Below, piece after piece: positions 22,374 to 31,696 of a stretch of 64,000 nt of DNA (positions are counted from its first letter, which is position 1; the number at the start of each line of letters is the position of its first letter). The DNA comes from Lathyrus oleraceus. Lineage: Eukaryota; Streptophyta; Magnoliopsida; Fabales; Fabaceae. Under the pieces are notes generated by a model. That model did not search any database, had not been told where the DNA came from, and saw nothing but the letters and a program-made list of their open reading frames with translations. The position numbers and the translations under genes were made by a program. Where the stretch lies: assembly GCF_024323335.1 (NCBI RefSeq), contig NC_066581.1:446425816-446489815 (forward strand), written 5' to 3'.

Positions 22374-23468
22374 GAAATTTCAACTAAACAAATGCTTTTG
22401 CACAAGGGTTATATTTATATAACCACTTATGTGGGCTACAAGCTAAATATCCCATTTAAGTGTATGTGGCCCAGATCTTATGATATGCCAAAATCACTTA
22501 ATCGCGTGGTACCTTACCATATTTTGTATTCTACTTAAGTATAACGTACCTTACGATATTCTACAATTCACTTAAGTGCACCATACCTTACGGTGTTCCT
22601 TATTTACTCTATATCTCATCAATCCATCCTTTCGTGTGTGACCTTATAGGTTTTCGCGACATTAGCAATTATATTAAATGACGTATTTAACATAATAAAT
22701 AGTGAGCGGTATCTAGCAACACATCACTGCTACCCAAGACATGAAAATGTCATGTGATCTGACAAATCCTTTTGTGATAATACTTATGTTTACACTTACC
22801 CTTTTCCCCCTATGTCTATATTGAACACAAGGCATAGACCGTGTCATCCTTGTCCAGTTCAATATTAGGCATGTAGACATTTATCCTGTTACGCAGAATG
22901 GGCAAATTCCATCTAGGTTACTCATGTCCCTCAGCATGCTTCGTGGAGTACCCATGAACTATCTTTATGGTCATCGATTTACGGACAATGTTTGATCAAC
23001 AATAAACCACTTGACTCTACATCTAGGGTCCATAATGGTTTCAGGTCGAAGGGTGGTATACACCATTATCACCATGAGAAAACTTATAACACTTTGCATA
23101 GCATTCTATATGGTATTATCATAGTGGGTCAATCTAGTATAAATATTACTCCTAATATTCATACCTATGTTTAAGACTTGATAAGTCCTGATCCATGATC
23201 CATGAGATGTGATCATCAGTCTATATACATAATAGTCTTAATCCTTTAATCTTATCCTACTTCACAATAAAGCTCGACTACGGATACTTTGAGAATAGTG
23301 TCCTTATGTTTAATAGGATCTCATGATTAAGTCACATTTGATACATTAAACAGACTATCTATTCTAGGGACTTTAATAAACAAACATAATAAAGAAAAAT
23401 CCTTTTATTATTAATAAAAAATTTGATACAAGTACCAAAAGTATTGGCCTATATGGCTTACACCAACA
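22101..23468 (-). repeat. copia-3 5' LTR
   Basis: 1368 bp ending ttacaccaaca at 23468. Includes a (GA)n tract of about 40 bp (22328-22371) and the TATA palindrome GGTTATATTTATATAACC (22407-22424). The flank after it is tgtca (23469-23473), the predicted target duplication; its partner lies beyond the truncated left side. Confidence 0.92.
22407..22424 (-). promoter_or_regulatory. TATA palindrome of copia-3 with paired changes
   Basis: GGTTATATTTATATAACC. Against copia-1 and copia-2 the left arm has C to A and the right arm the matching G to T, so the two arms still pair. Confidence 0.75.
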
Positions 23469-24855
23469 TGTCATAGTGCCAATATTCAAGACCCCTGAGT
23501 GGATAGTCATTCAATTTGACAGCAACAATAACACTAATGTCAATAGATCGGTATCGTTGTTGATTATACGGTTAGTGGGCTCCGTCCTCTACTCATTTGA
23601 TAAAGTTGTGCCATACCAGTATAATGCCACTATGATAGAGAATGGTCAAGAGGTCTCTCTTCTAGTTGCAAACTTAGTGGTAAATATTGCGGATATTGCG
23701 AAGGTGACCCGTAGTGGTCGGGTATTAAGTCTAGTGTTTATGAAAATTATGGAAGATGTGTTAGTGGGTAAGAAGGCAGAGATTCCTATAGTTGATCCAG
23801 TTAGTACTTCAATGCGTCAGTCTGATGAATTCAGAAAATTGAAGGCTAATGATGATGATGATGAGGTGTTACGCCTGATTAAAAGGAGTAAATTTAACAT
23901 TATGGAGCAGCTGCTCCAAACACCGTAAAAGATTTATATGTTGTCACTGTTGATGAATTCTGAGGCACACAAAGAAGCATTGTAAAAACGGTTGGAACAA
24001 GCTTTTGTGGAACAAGATATTACTAGGGATCAGTTTGACCACATTGTTGCCAACATCACTTCTTGTAACAATTTGAGTTTCTGTGACGAAGAACTCCCTA
24101 AGGAGGGTAGGAATCACAATCTGGCACTCCATATTTTGATGAATTGTAAGGAGGACGCTTTGCCCAATGTTTTGGTTGACACCGGATCATCGCTGAATGT
24201 GTTGCCGAAGTTAACTCTATCAAGACTTTCTTATCAAGGTGCCTCGATGAGGTTTAGTGGTGTGGTTGTTAAAGCGTTTGACGGTTCTTGTAAAACTGTC
24301 ATTGGAGAAGTGGACCTTCCAGTTAAGATAGGTCTAAGTGATTTCCAAATTACTTTCTAAGTGATGGATATCCACCCAGCCTATAGCTTCTTGTTGGGAA
24401 GGCCATGGATTCGTGAAGCTGGAGCTGTGACGTCTACTCTACACCAAAAGATGAGATTTGTGAAGAACGACAAGCTTGTCATTATTGTTGGAGAGAAGGC
24501 ATTATTGGTGATCCATTTGTCATCTTTTACATACGTTGATGCTGAGGAGGAAGTTGGAACGCCGTTTCAAGATTTTTCCATTGCTGATGAATTAAAGAAA
24601 GCTGGGGCACCAATGTCTTCTTTAAAAGATGCACAAGAGGCTATTCAGGCGGGCAGTATTGATAAGTGGGGTTGTGTTGTGGTAATCGCTGAGAATAGGA
24701 ACACGAAAGGGCTAGGATTTCAGCTAGGGCCATTCAACGCCAATGTCAAGGTTATGCAACCAATTTTCCGCAGTGGAGGTTCATTCATAAGAATGATCAA
24801 CACTCAATTGCCATCATTAAAGACAGTGATGAAGACGAAGCTTGCACAATCTTAG
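23469..24855 (+). pseudogene. X Gag C-terminus and aspartic protease
   Basis: Ordered landmarks: PEWIVIQFD, VPYQYNATMIENGQEV, NIADIAKVTRSGRV, EVLRLIKRSKFNIMEQLL, DQFDHIVANITSCNNLSF, then the protease with LVDTGSSLNVLPK (catalytic DTGS near 24178-24189), VMDIHPAYSFLLGRPWI and further. Nonsense codons at 23926, about 23983 and 24358 interrupt it; each is explained by a single change or two from the codon in Y (for example CAA to TAA at 24358). The frame starts inside the protein; no real start codon lies in the window. Unlike Y, the catalytic Asp-Thr-Gly is intact. Confidence 0.88.
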
Positions 24856-25094
24856 TAACACATGGCCAAACTTGCAACAACTGGTTGAAGTGAACATTGT
24901 CGGGCATTTTCTTATGATCATCAATAAAGAATAATTTTATTCATCCACGTCTATGATGTTTTTATTTTTACTTTTTTGCTTTTTCTGAAAATGGTAATCA
25001 CAAAAAACATAAATAAATAAATAATAGTATTTCCATCTGCATAAGATTTGTGTGCACTCCACTTCTCTAAAATCAAAATATCAAATCATTATGT
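24856..25094 (+). other. X, former intron between protease and RT
   Basis: Non-coding stretch matching the Y intron (up to 42489). Ogre elements are known for an intron at this place. In Y the acceptor reads ttatgcag; in X the matching bases near 25086-25094 read ttatgttg, so the AG is lost and splicing there should fail. Confidence 0.7.
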
Positions 25095-25582
25095 TGGTTG
25101 GTTCTCAAACCCATTGAATAGAATGTTCCTACTCTCTCTCCAAACTTTAATTTCCCTGTGTGTGAAGCTGAGGAAGAGAATGATGATGAGGAAGTATCTA
25201 ATGAGTCATCTCGTTTGCTTTAGTATGAGGAAAAAGATATTCAGCAATTTGAACACCAAATTGAATTAGTCAACTTGGGTTTTGATGATGATGTGAAGGA
25301 AGTCAAGATTCGGTATCAATTGTGGCCAGAAGCTAAGAAGGGGTTGGCTTGGTCCTATAAAGACATGCCTAATTTGGACTCTGAGATTGTGGAGCATAGA
25401 TTTCCTTTGAAGCCAGAATGCCCGTCGGTGAAGCAAAATTTGAAAAGAACTCATCCTGATATGGAAGTAAAGATTAAATAGGAAGTACCGAAGCAAATTG
25501 ATACTGGTTTTCTTGTTACCTCCGAGTATCCGCAGTGGGTGGCCTATATTATGCATGTTCCTAAGAAAGATGGAAAAGTATG
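25095..25582 (+). pseudogene. X reverse transcriptase N-terminus
   Basis: Matches Y RT in the segment LWPEAKK ... LAWSYKDMPNLDSEIVEHRF and the PKKDGKV motif just before the LTR of Y. A short deletion removes the DLLREYSDVF-type segment present in Y, and a nonsense codon lies at 25479. The catalytic YVDD part is absent because Y inserted here; I do not find the downstream continuation inside the window. Confidence 0.83.
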
Positions 25583-27086
25583 TGTAAGACCCCAATTTTG
25601 ACCCTAAGCTCCCTCATGCTATCTCATCATATGCATTAGCTTTGGGATCACACCTTGGTATCCTCCTTACCCCTCATTAATTGGGTTTGCATTGGGAGAG
25701 GTCACCAAACACATTTGATTGTATCATATTTTTCTTTTCATTATTTACAAACCAAAATTTCAAAAATACGTCAGTGTATAATTTGTTGCTTTTGTAGGTA
25801 GTGTGTATGCTCCATCAAGCTCATATCTAGGGTTTAAGACCCTCAATGCAAGGATTCTAATCAAGAGATGCGTCATATTGACTTTAGACATCATATATGG
25901 ATCCCCATGGTCTTCACATATCATTCTGATCAAGAATTCACCAAGAGTTTTAAGCTTGTTTCCCTTGGAAACCCTAATTCATCTAGGTATCTTGTGTGAC
26001 TTCCTCAACAAGTTTATTTTACAATTGATCAAATATTTCATGGTATACTTCATAATACATCATCTTACACATATATGATCCTCCATGAGTCCCAAAAATC
26101 AAGAGAATACCAAGCTAGCAAGATGGTTCATGGTGGTTCACTAGAGAAAGTCAACTGGTCAAAACTGGGGTTCCCTAGACCCTATGTCCTACAATATTTG
26201 TCATATTAAAATCATTCAAAGAGAAAAGTTACTCAATATTACATTCCAAACAACTTTCATATTGAAGTCTAGAGCTAGTTTTTTCTGAAAAATCATTTTA
26301 TATGGGGAAAGATTATAGGTCATTTTGTCTGAACCCTAGTTAGGAGGTCCACATCCCAAGACCATAAATTGCTCAATTTTTATGAGATTAAACACATTAA
26401 AATTTCATTATAAAATTAAGTATGACTACTTCAACTTTGATGTTCGAATGAAGTTCAAATTCAACTTGCAACTGCATGTTCCAAGAGGAAACATTATAGG
26501 TCATTTTGGGCCATTACCATTGAACAAGTGATTTTCCTCAACTTCTAAAATGAATAAATCCTTCATTCCAAATCCAAATAAGGTCAAATTTATGACTAAA
26601 TTGAATATTTTTGAAACAAATACAACTTTGGTGAAGGAAATTTTTCCATTTCAAGTCCATAACAAAAGTTATTGAAGGTGGAAGAAGTAAACATTTGACT
26701 TGGTACCTAGAAAATTTTCATTTATATTTGATTTTCCAAAATTCCACCTCAAACTTCATCATAATCCAAGCTTCAAATGGAAAAGTGCTCAATTCTAAAG
26801 TTGTTCCCCTCGACCTCAACTTTCCAAAAAGTCTAAAATCATCTCATTTAGATCAATATTAAAGGATTTGTGTATGGGTGTAATGCATGGTACCACTTGG
26901 AAGATTCTCATGTTCAAATTCATTTCAACATTGCATGGCTTAATGCATTGCTTTCAGCATGACTTGTGCATAATTTTTTACCTTTCCCAAGCATTCTTTT
27001 GGCTTTGTACGCGCCCATGCAAGCTCATGATGCAATTGCTATTTTTGGAATTCAAATGAAAGTGTGTAGAAATCATTTGAATTGGC

Positions 27087-27094
27087 TATAAATA
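27087..27094 (+). promoter_or_regulatory. Candidate TATA box of Y 5' LTR
   Basis: TATAAATA, conserved at 50081-50088 in the 3' LTR and as TATAAATAG at 33689-33697 in Z. Confidence 0.65.
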
Positions 27095-27646
27095 CAAGTG
27101 CTATGATCTCAAAACTTCATCAACACCTTGTCCAAGCTTTGCCAAGACAATCCAAACCCCGCATTCCATAGAAATTCTTGAAGATTTCATTGAAATCGAG
27201 TTTGAATTTCACCTTCTGTTTTTAAATTCAAACTCCAAGAATTCATTTCCCTTTCCATCTCAATTGATCACTGCAAGCAAGAGGAAGAGGAATCAAGCAA
27301 ATACAGATCAAGATCAAGTGAATTTGAAGCAGCTCGAAGGTGAAAATTCAGAAACTTCATCTCCTCGATTATCTCTCAATTCTTCACTATTGATTGTGAT
27401 TTTTGGTTAGTTGAAGCCCTACCAATGTAGGCAACAAGAATGAGTTGCTTTGAGGTCAAATCGAAGCAACTCAGATCATGAACCTCAAATTTCAAATCTA
27501 TGTATGTTTCAATATACTTGGAATTGGGAGAAATGGAGGTCAGATTCGTGCTCATGAGCATTTTTTCTTCAAATTAGTGTATTAATTTTTCATTTTTCAT
27601 GAAGTTTTGGTTGGACTAGTCTGGTGGTCCTCACCAGAGAAGATGA

Positions 27647-27664
27647 CCGGAGCTAGGGCTCCGG
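27647..27664. repeat. GC-rich hairpin in Y LTR
   Basis: CCGGAGC-TAGG-GCTCCGG, perfect 7-bp arms in AT-rich surroundings, preceded by accagagaagatgaccgg. Versions occur at 50651-50668 and, inverted, at 54751-54768. Confidence 0.75.
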
Positions 27665-27784
27665 CGGTGTGTTGGCAACTTCCCAACCATCTGATTTTGA
27701 TTCCACGTTTTAATCGTGGCCTTTTTTTTGTTTGACTAATATTGTAGCGCGCTTGACTCACGTGTTTGGTCCACCTTAGCGCGT

Positions 27785-27830
27785 GGCCATCAGATCTGCC
27801 ACCTCAATTAATGTGGGAGATCTGATGGCC
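27785..27830. repeat. 13-bp-arm hairpin in Y 5' LTR
   Basis: GGCCATCAGATCT, 20-nt loop, AGATCTGATGGCC; the arms match perfectly. Counterparts are at 50788-50833 (one mismatch) and 54583-54630 (14-bp arms, one mismatch), all with a 20-nt loop. Confidence 0.88.
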
Positions 27831-29977
27831 CTGGTTTTTTTGAATTTCTTTTTAATTTCTGATTTTATGTTTAAGCCATTTATTTTGTTTAATTCATATT
27901 AATTTCATTTTTAATCCAAAAAATATGGGACTTTCACCAAAATTCTTTAAATATTTTTCTCTTTAATTTTCTAAATTAAAATTAATTTTTGGATTAATTT
28001 TTGTATTTTCATGAATTAAATGTTTTTATGCATATTTTTAATTGTTTAAAAATACTTCTGACTTTTTAAAAATCATGAAATTTTTTGTCTAAGGTCCTTT
28101 GACCTTGTTTGACCTAGCATAAATCTCTTGGCCATTTGTTTGCTGTTTTGAAGAGGTTTTAGGTTTTGACCAAACTAATTTGTATTTTAATGCATTTTTA
28201 ATTTGATTTTTTAATTGATTAATTGTGTAAAAATTATGTTGAGCTATTTTTATGGTCTTGTGATGTTTGACTATTTGTTTGGGCCTTGGTCAAGGTTGAT
28301 TTGAATTTTATTGGATTAAAATCATTGGATTTAGGGGATTGATGAAATGTACATTTCATCTTCCAAAATGAATGAATGATTTTAATTTGATAAAATTGTT
28401 TCCATGACCAATTTGTGTTTCTCTTATTTCCCCTCCCATTTCATCTTCATTCCCATTCTTTCCCATCCGTTTCATTGACCAACGGAATCTCAATATCCTA
28501 AGGCTAATTGGTTCATCAATGACCTTGTGTCAAATGAACCAATACAAGTATGGATGAGATAGGTCCATCCCTTTTGATCTTTTCTTTTAGTGTGTGGTAT
28601 GTTTTAGGAGTTTGGTTCATTATACCAAATCCCTAAATTTTTATTGACTAACATTTGACTAACTCTTATTAACTTTGCTTTACTTTCAAGTCATTTACTT
28701 TATGCAATTTAATTTCTAGTCATTTACTATTCATTGTCATTTACATATCATTTAACTTATTTACGTTTATGCCATTTTCACTTTGCTCATTTGAGCCATA
28801 TATTGTGATTGTATATATTGGTTTGTGTATTTTGATTGTGTTTGTGGTCTTAAGACCTTAAAATACCTAATAAACAACAAAAACACTAAAAAGTGTTTGG
28901 TGGACTTTGGGCTTGATCTGAACTTAAGGACTTAGGATTAGGCAACATTCCATATGCAAAAGGATTTGGCCATTGCCAACATTTTAAGACCAAGTTACTG
29001 AGAATTGAGCCTTCATCTGGTGGAAGTATTAGGATTTATTTGAAATTATCTGCTACACGGTCTTCATGCAACTATTATTTTTATCTTGTGTCTAATGCAT
29101 TATTCTGAGTTAATCAAGTAGTATTTCATCTGATACATGAGAAAACAAATAAGACTACTAGCTATGGGATTTGCTTGCTTGGATGTGGCAATCTTTAATT
29201 GATGCCTTGATCTTAATGATGTCTTATATTTCTAATTGCTTGTTGATAATTCCTTGATCCAAAGTCCAAAGGGAAAATGGGTTTTCAATATGACATTCTT
29301 GTCTGTTGGATTGCATCCCATTGGTTAGATCTTTCCAACTCTTAACTTTTAATTTTATGCTTAGGATTAGTCTCTTGAGCTTCTCCCACTTCTTAAATTT
29401 AAAATCTCTCCCCTTTTCAAAAAAATTCTTTGCTTGTGATTTCAAACTTAGAACTTATTTTAAATAGAAACTTTGGCCTTATGCCATTGATTTTTCAAAG
29501 TCTTTTCTTAAATCAACCTTGTAAATGAACTTAACCATATTTGACTTAAAATTTTCAAAAGAAAAAAATAACTAACACTCATTCAAACTTTTGGCCCCTT
29601 TGTACCCCTTTTTATTAAAACTTTTGATTAAAAGCAATCCACTCATTTTGAAATTGTTACCACGAACTACGAGGTTTTGATCCCTCATGTTTATGTTAGT
29701 ACGTAGGCATAAGTCAGAAGGTCTTGTCAAACAAAAAAAAATCAATAAATTATTTTCTCATCACCACACTCTATTTTTCTCAAACATCATTTTATACCAA
29801 AACACATACTCACATAGAGAAGGACTCCCTAGGAGTACCTAGGACACTTTGGGTGCTAACACATTCCCTCTGTATAACTAACCCCCTTACATGTAATCTC
29901 TGGAATTTTATTAGTTTTGATTTGAAAACTTCTTATCTTTGGGTTTTGTTCGTACTTTTCCCTTTTCCTTTGCAAAT

Positions 29978-30001
29978 AATAAAAGTGTGGTGGCGACTCT
30001 G
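29978..30001 (+). promoter_or_regulatory. Poly(A) signal and PBS-like 11-mer in U5 of Y
   Basis: AATAAA at 29978-29983 is followed by TGGCGACTCTG at 29991-30001. The 11-mer equals the first 11 bases of the Ogre-B PBS, although it lies about 55 bp inside the LTR end. Confidence 0.65.
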
Positions 30002-30065
30002 GTTTTATTGACGTTAAGCTTATCCATAGCTTGATGGTCATGAATTTACCGCTACAGAAATTAAG

Positions 30066-30083
30066 TGTCGAATCCACTGGGGA
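30066..30083 (+). promoter_or_regulatory. Y primer-binding-like site, divergent
   Basis: TGTCGAATCCACTGGGGA, 9 nt after the LTR end. It matches the Ogre-B PBS (62372-62389) at 14 of 18 positions. Confidence 0.55.
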
Positions 30084-30939
30084 GTAGTCTTCAGTGGGTT
30101 TAGCCTATTTTTTATGTGTATATCATAGTATATTTGAGATTTGTATATATTTTTTTGTATGATATAATCTGCTTGTTGTGCTTGGTGATCTCTGAGTGGT
30201 GAGATAAGTTCTAACCTGACCCTTTTGGGTAATTAAGTTAGGAGGATGGTATAGTCATGTTCAACCTGTGTGGAGTAGTCCTTAACAAATTGGCTTGAGA
30301 CCCATCTACTCAGTGGAGACCCTTTTGGAGTTACAAATGTCACATAAGTTATTTGTGGTTAGGCATTACTTTCTCGGATTTGGGGTCCGAGAAGCTGAGG
30401 ATGGTAGAACATTTAACCCAACTTGGCCTATTTAGGACGTAATGCGGAGATTGTTCAGGTGTAGACCTCATGATAGTTATTACGCGATACTACACTCAGA
30501 CGAGTTTCTCTTGAGAATATTTTGGGTTGATGAGTCAGTCATCCTAACCTGTAATATCTGATAGATAAGATTAAGACTCTGGGAACTTTTTAGAACGTGA
30601 TCTACAAATTTTTACCCATAGTAAACTCCTTTGGGATGGTTCTTAACCTGACTCCATGCTCGTGACTCACAACAAACCCTTTTGATTATTGGTTGAGTGA
30701 TCAAGTCTTGTCAATATCAATGGAACTAGAGTGTTGATAAGGTGAAAACCATAATAGACCAAAATGGATGATTGATCTTAATGATGACTTGATCCATCCC
30801 TTGACCTTTCTTTGCCTTGTGTGTGATATCTTGTTAGTAATTGTTGCATTCATGCATTCATGCACATCATAACATTCATCACAAAAATAAATTTCAAGTA
30901 ATTGAGGTCTTATTTGCAAATATTTCCAGACCATAGATT
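30084..30939 (+). other. Y untranslated leader
   Basis: Between the PBS-like site and ORF1. No coding signal and no strong repeat seen. Confidence 0.65.
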
Positions 30940-31696
30940 ATGGACGAAGGAACACTACGAAGTACAGTTTCAAATGTCCTGATTTGAAAGAGCTAAGGAA
31001 GTTATCCTCCTTTGTATTAGATCCCTTGGACTTCAAGAAATTCCATTTGAAGCTTTTCTTGCATTATCTGCTGATGTGATTGAAGGACTCTAGAATGTGT
31101 TGGTTCAGTTTTATTACCCTCTCTACCGTTGCTTCACTTTCCCCTATTATCAACTTATGCATACGTTAGAAGAGTAAGCCCATCTCTTGAGAATACTCAT
31201 TTCTGACAAGGTTCCTTTTAAAGGATTGGAAGAGATTCCCAGATCTCATATCATTGCTGAAGCTCTTCATCTGAAGAAGTCTGAGATTGAGACTCATTAG
31301 GTGAAGAAAGGAGGAATGTTTCGGTTGAATTCTGAGTTCCTCATTGGTAAAGCTACTGTCTTTGCTCATGTCGGTAGTATGGATGCTTTTGAATCCATCT
31401 TTGTGTTGCTCATCTATGGTTTGGATTTGTTCCCTAACATTGACGTTTTTGTTGATGCTAACGCCATTAAAATCTTCTTGATTGGGAATCTTGTTCCTAC
31501 TCTATTGGGTGACATGTATTTCTCTTTGCATTTGAGGAATTCTAAAGGTGGTGGGACTATTGTGTACTGTGTCCCTCTTCTGTACAAGTGGTTCATTTCG
31601 CACTTGCCCCAAATACCTGCTTTTATGGAGAACAAAAAATGTCTACGGTGGTCCCAAAGTATATGTCTCTCACTAATGATGATATTGTTTGGTATG
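30940..31696 (+). pseudogene. Y ORF1 remnant (DUF7745-type Ogre ORF1 protein)
   Basis: The ATG at 30940 opens a frame with many early nonsense codons and shifts. From 31301 to 31694 a long open part carries the conserved landmarks LLIYGLDLFPNIDVFVD, NLVPTLLGDMYFSLH, GGTIVYCVPLLYKWFISHLP and LRWSQ, which I recognise from the ORF1 that precedes gag in Ogre elements (DUF7745 family; function unknown). The protein is cut at 31696 by the LTR Z, just after the SLMMILFGM stretch. Not functional. Confidence 0.82.

Larger units (their letters stand above)
15101..23468 (-). mobile_element. copia-3, truncated Ty1/copia element
   Basis: Same family as copia-1 and copia-2. It has a complete 5' LTR (22101-23468), PBS, leader, broken gag-pol, polypurine tract and a 3' LTR missing its outer 355 bp or so. 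The truncation lies exactly at the end of Ogre-A (15100), which suggests Ogre-A inserted there. It also contains a hAT-like element (17496-18494). More mutated than copia-1, so probably older. Confidence 0.9.
23469..25582 (+). mobile_element. X, old Ogre-type gag/protease/RT fragment
   Basis: Coding region of a Tat/Ogre element, cut on the left by the copia-3 LTR and on the right by the 5' LTR of Y. Same family as the coding part of Y (41058-45845) by close protein match. Several nonsense codons show it is dead. Confidence 0.88.
25583..30056 (+). repeat. Y 5' LTR
   Basis: 4474 bp from TGTAAGACCCC to ccgctaca. It contains TATAAATA (27087-27094), the hairpins at 27647-27664 and 27785-27830, AATAAA (29978-29983) and a PBS-like 11-mer (29991-30001). 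The left flank GTATG (25578-25582) is the expected target duplication; its right copy was lost when the 3' LTR was rearranged. Confidence 0.9.

Noticed and set aside
23469..25582. X and Y coding parts as one interrupted gene
   Set aside because: Both cover the same protease and RT N-terminal region with many differences, so they are two copies, not two halves.
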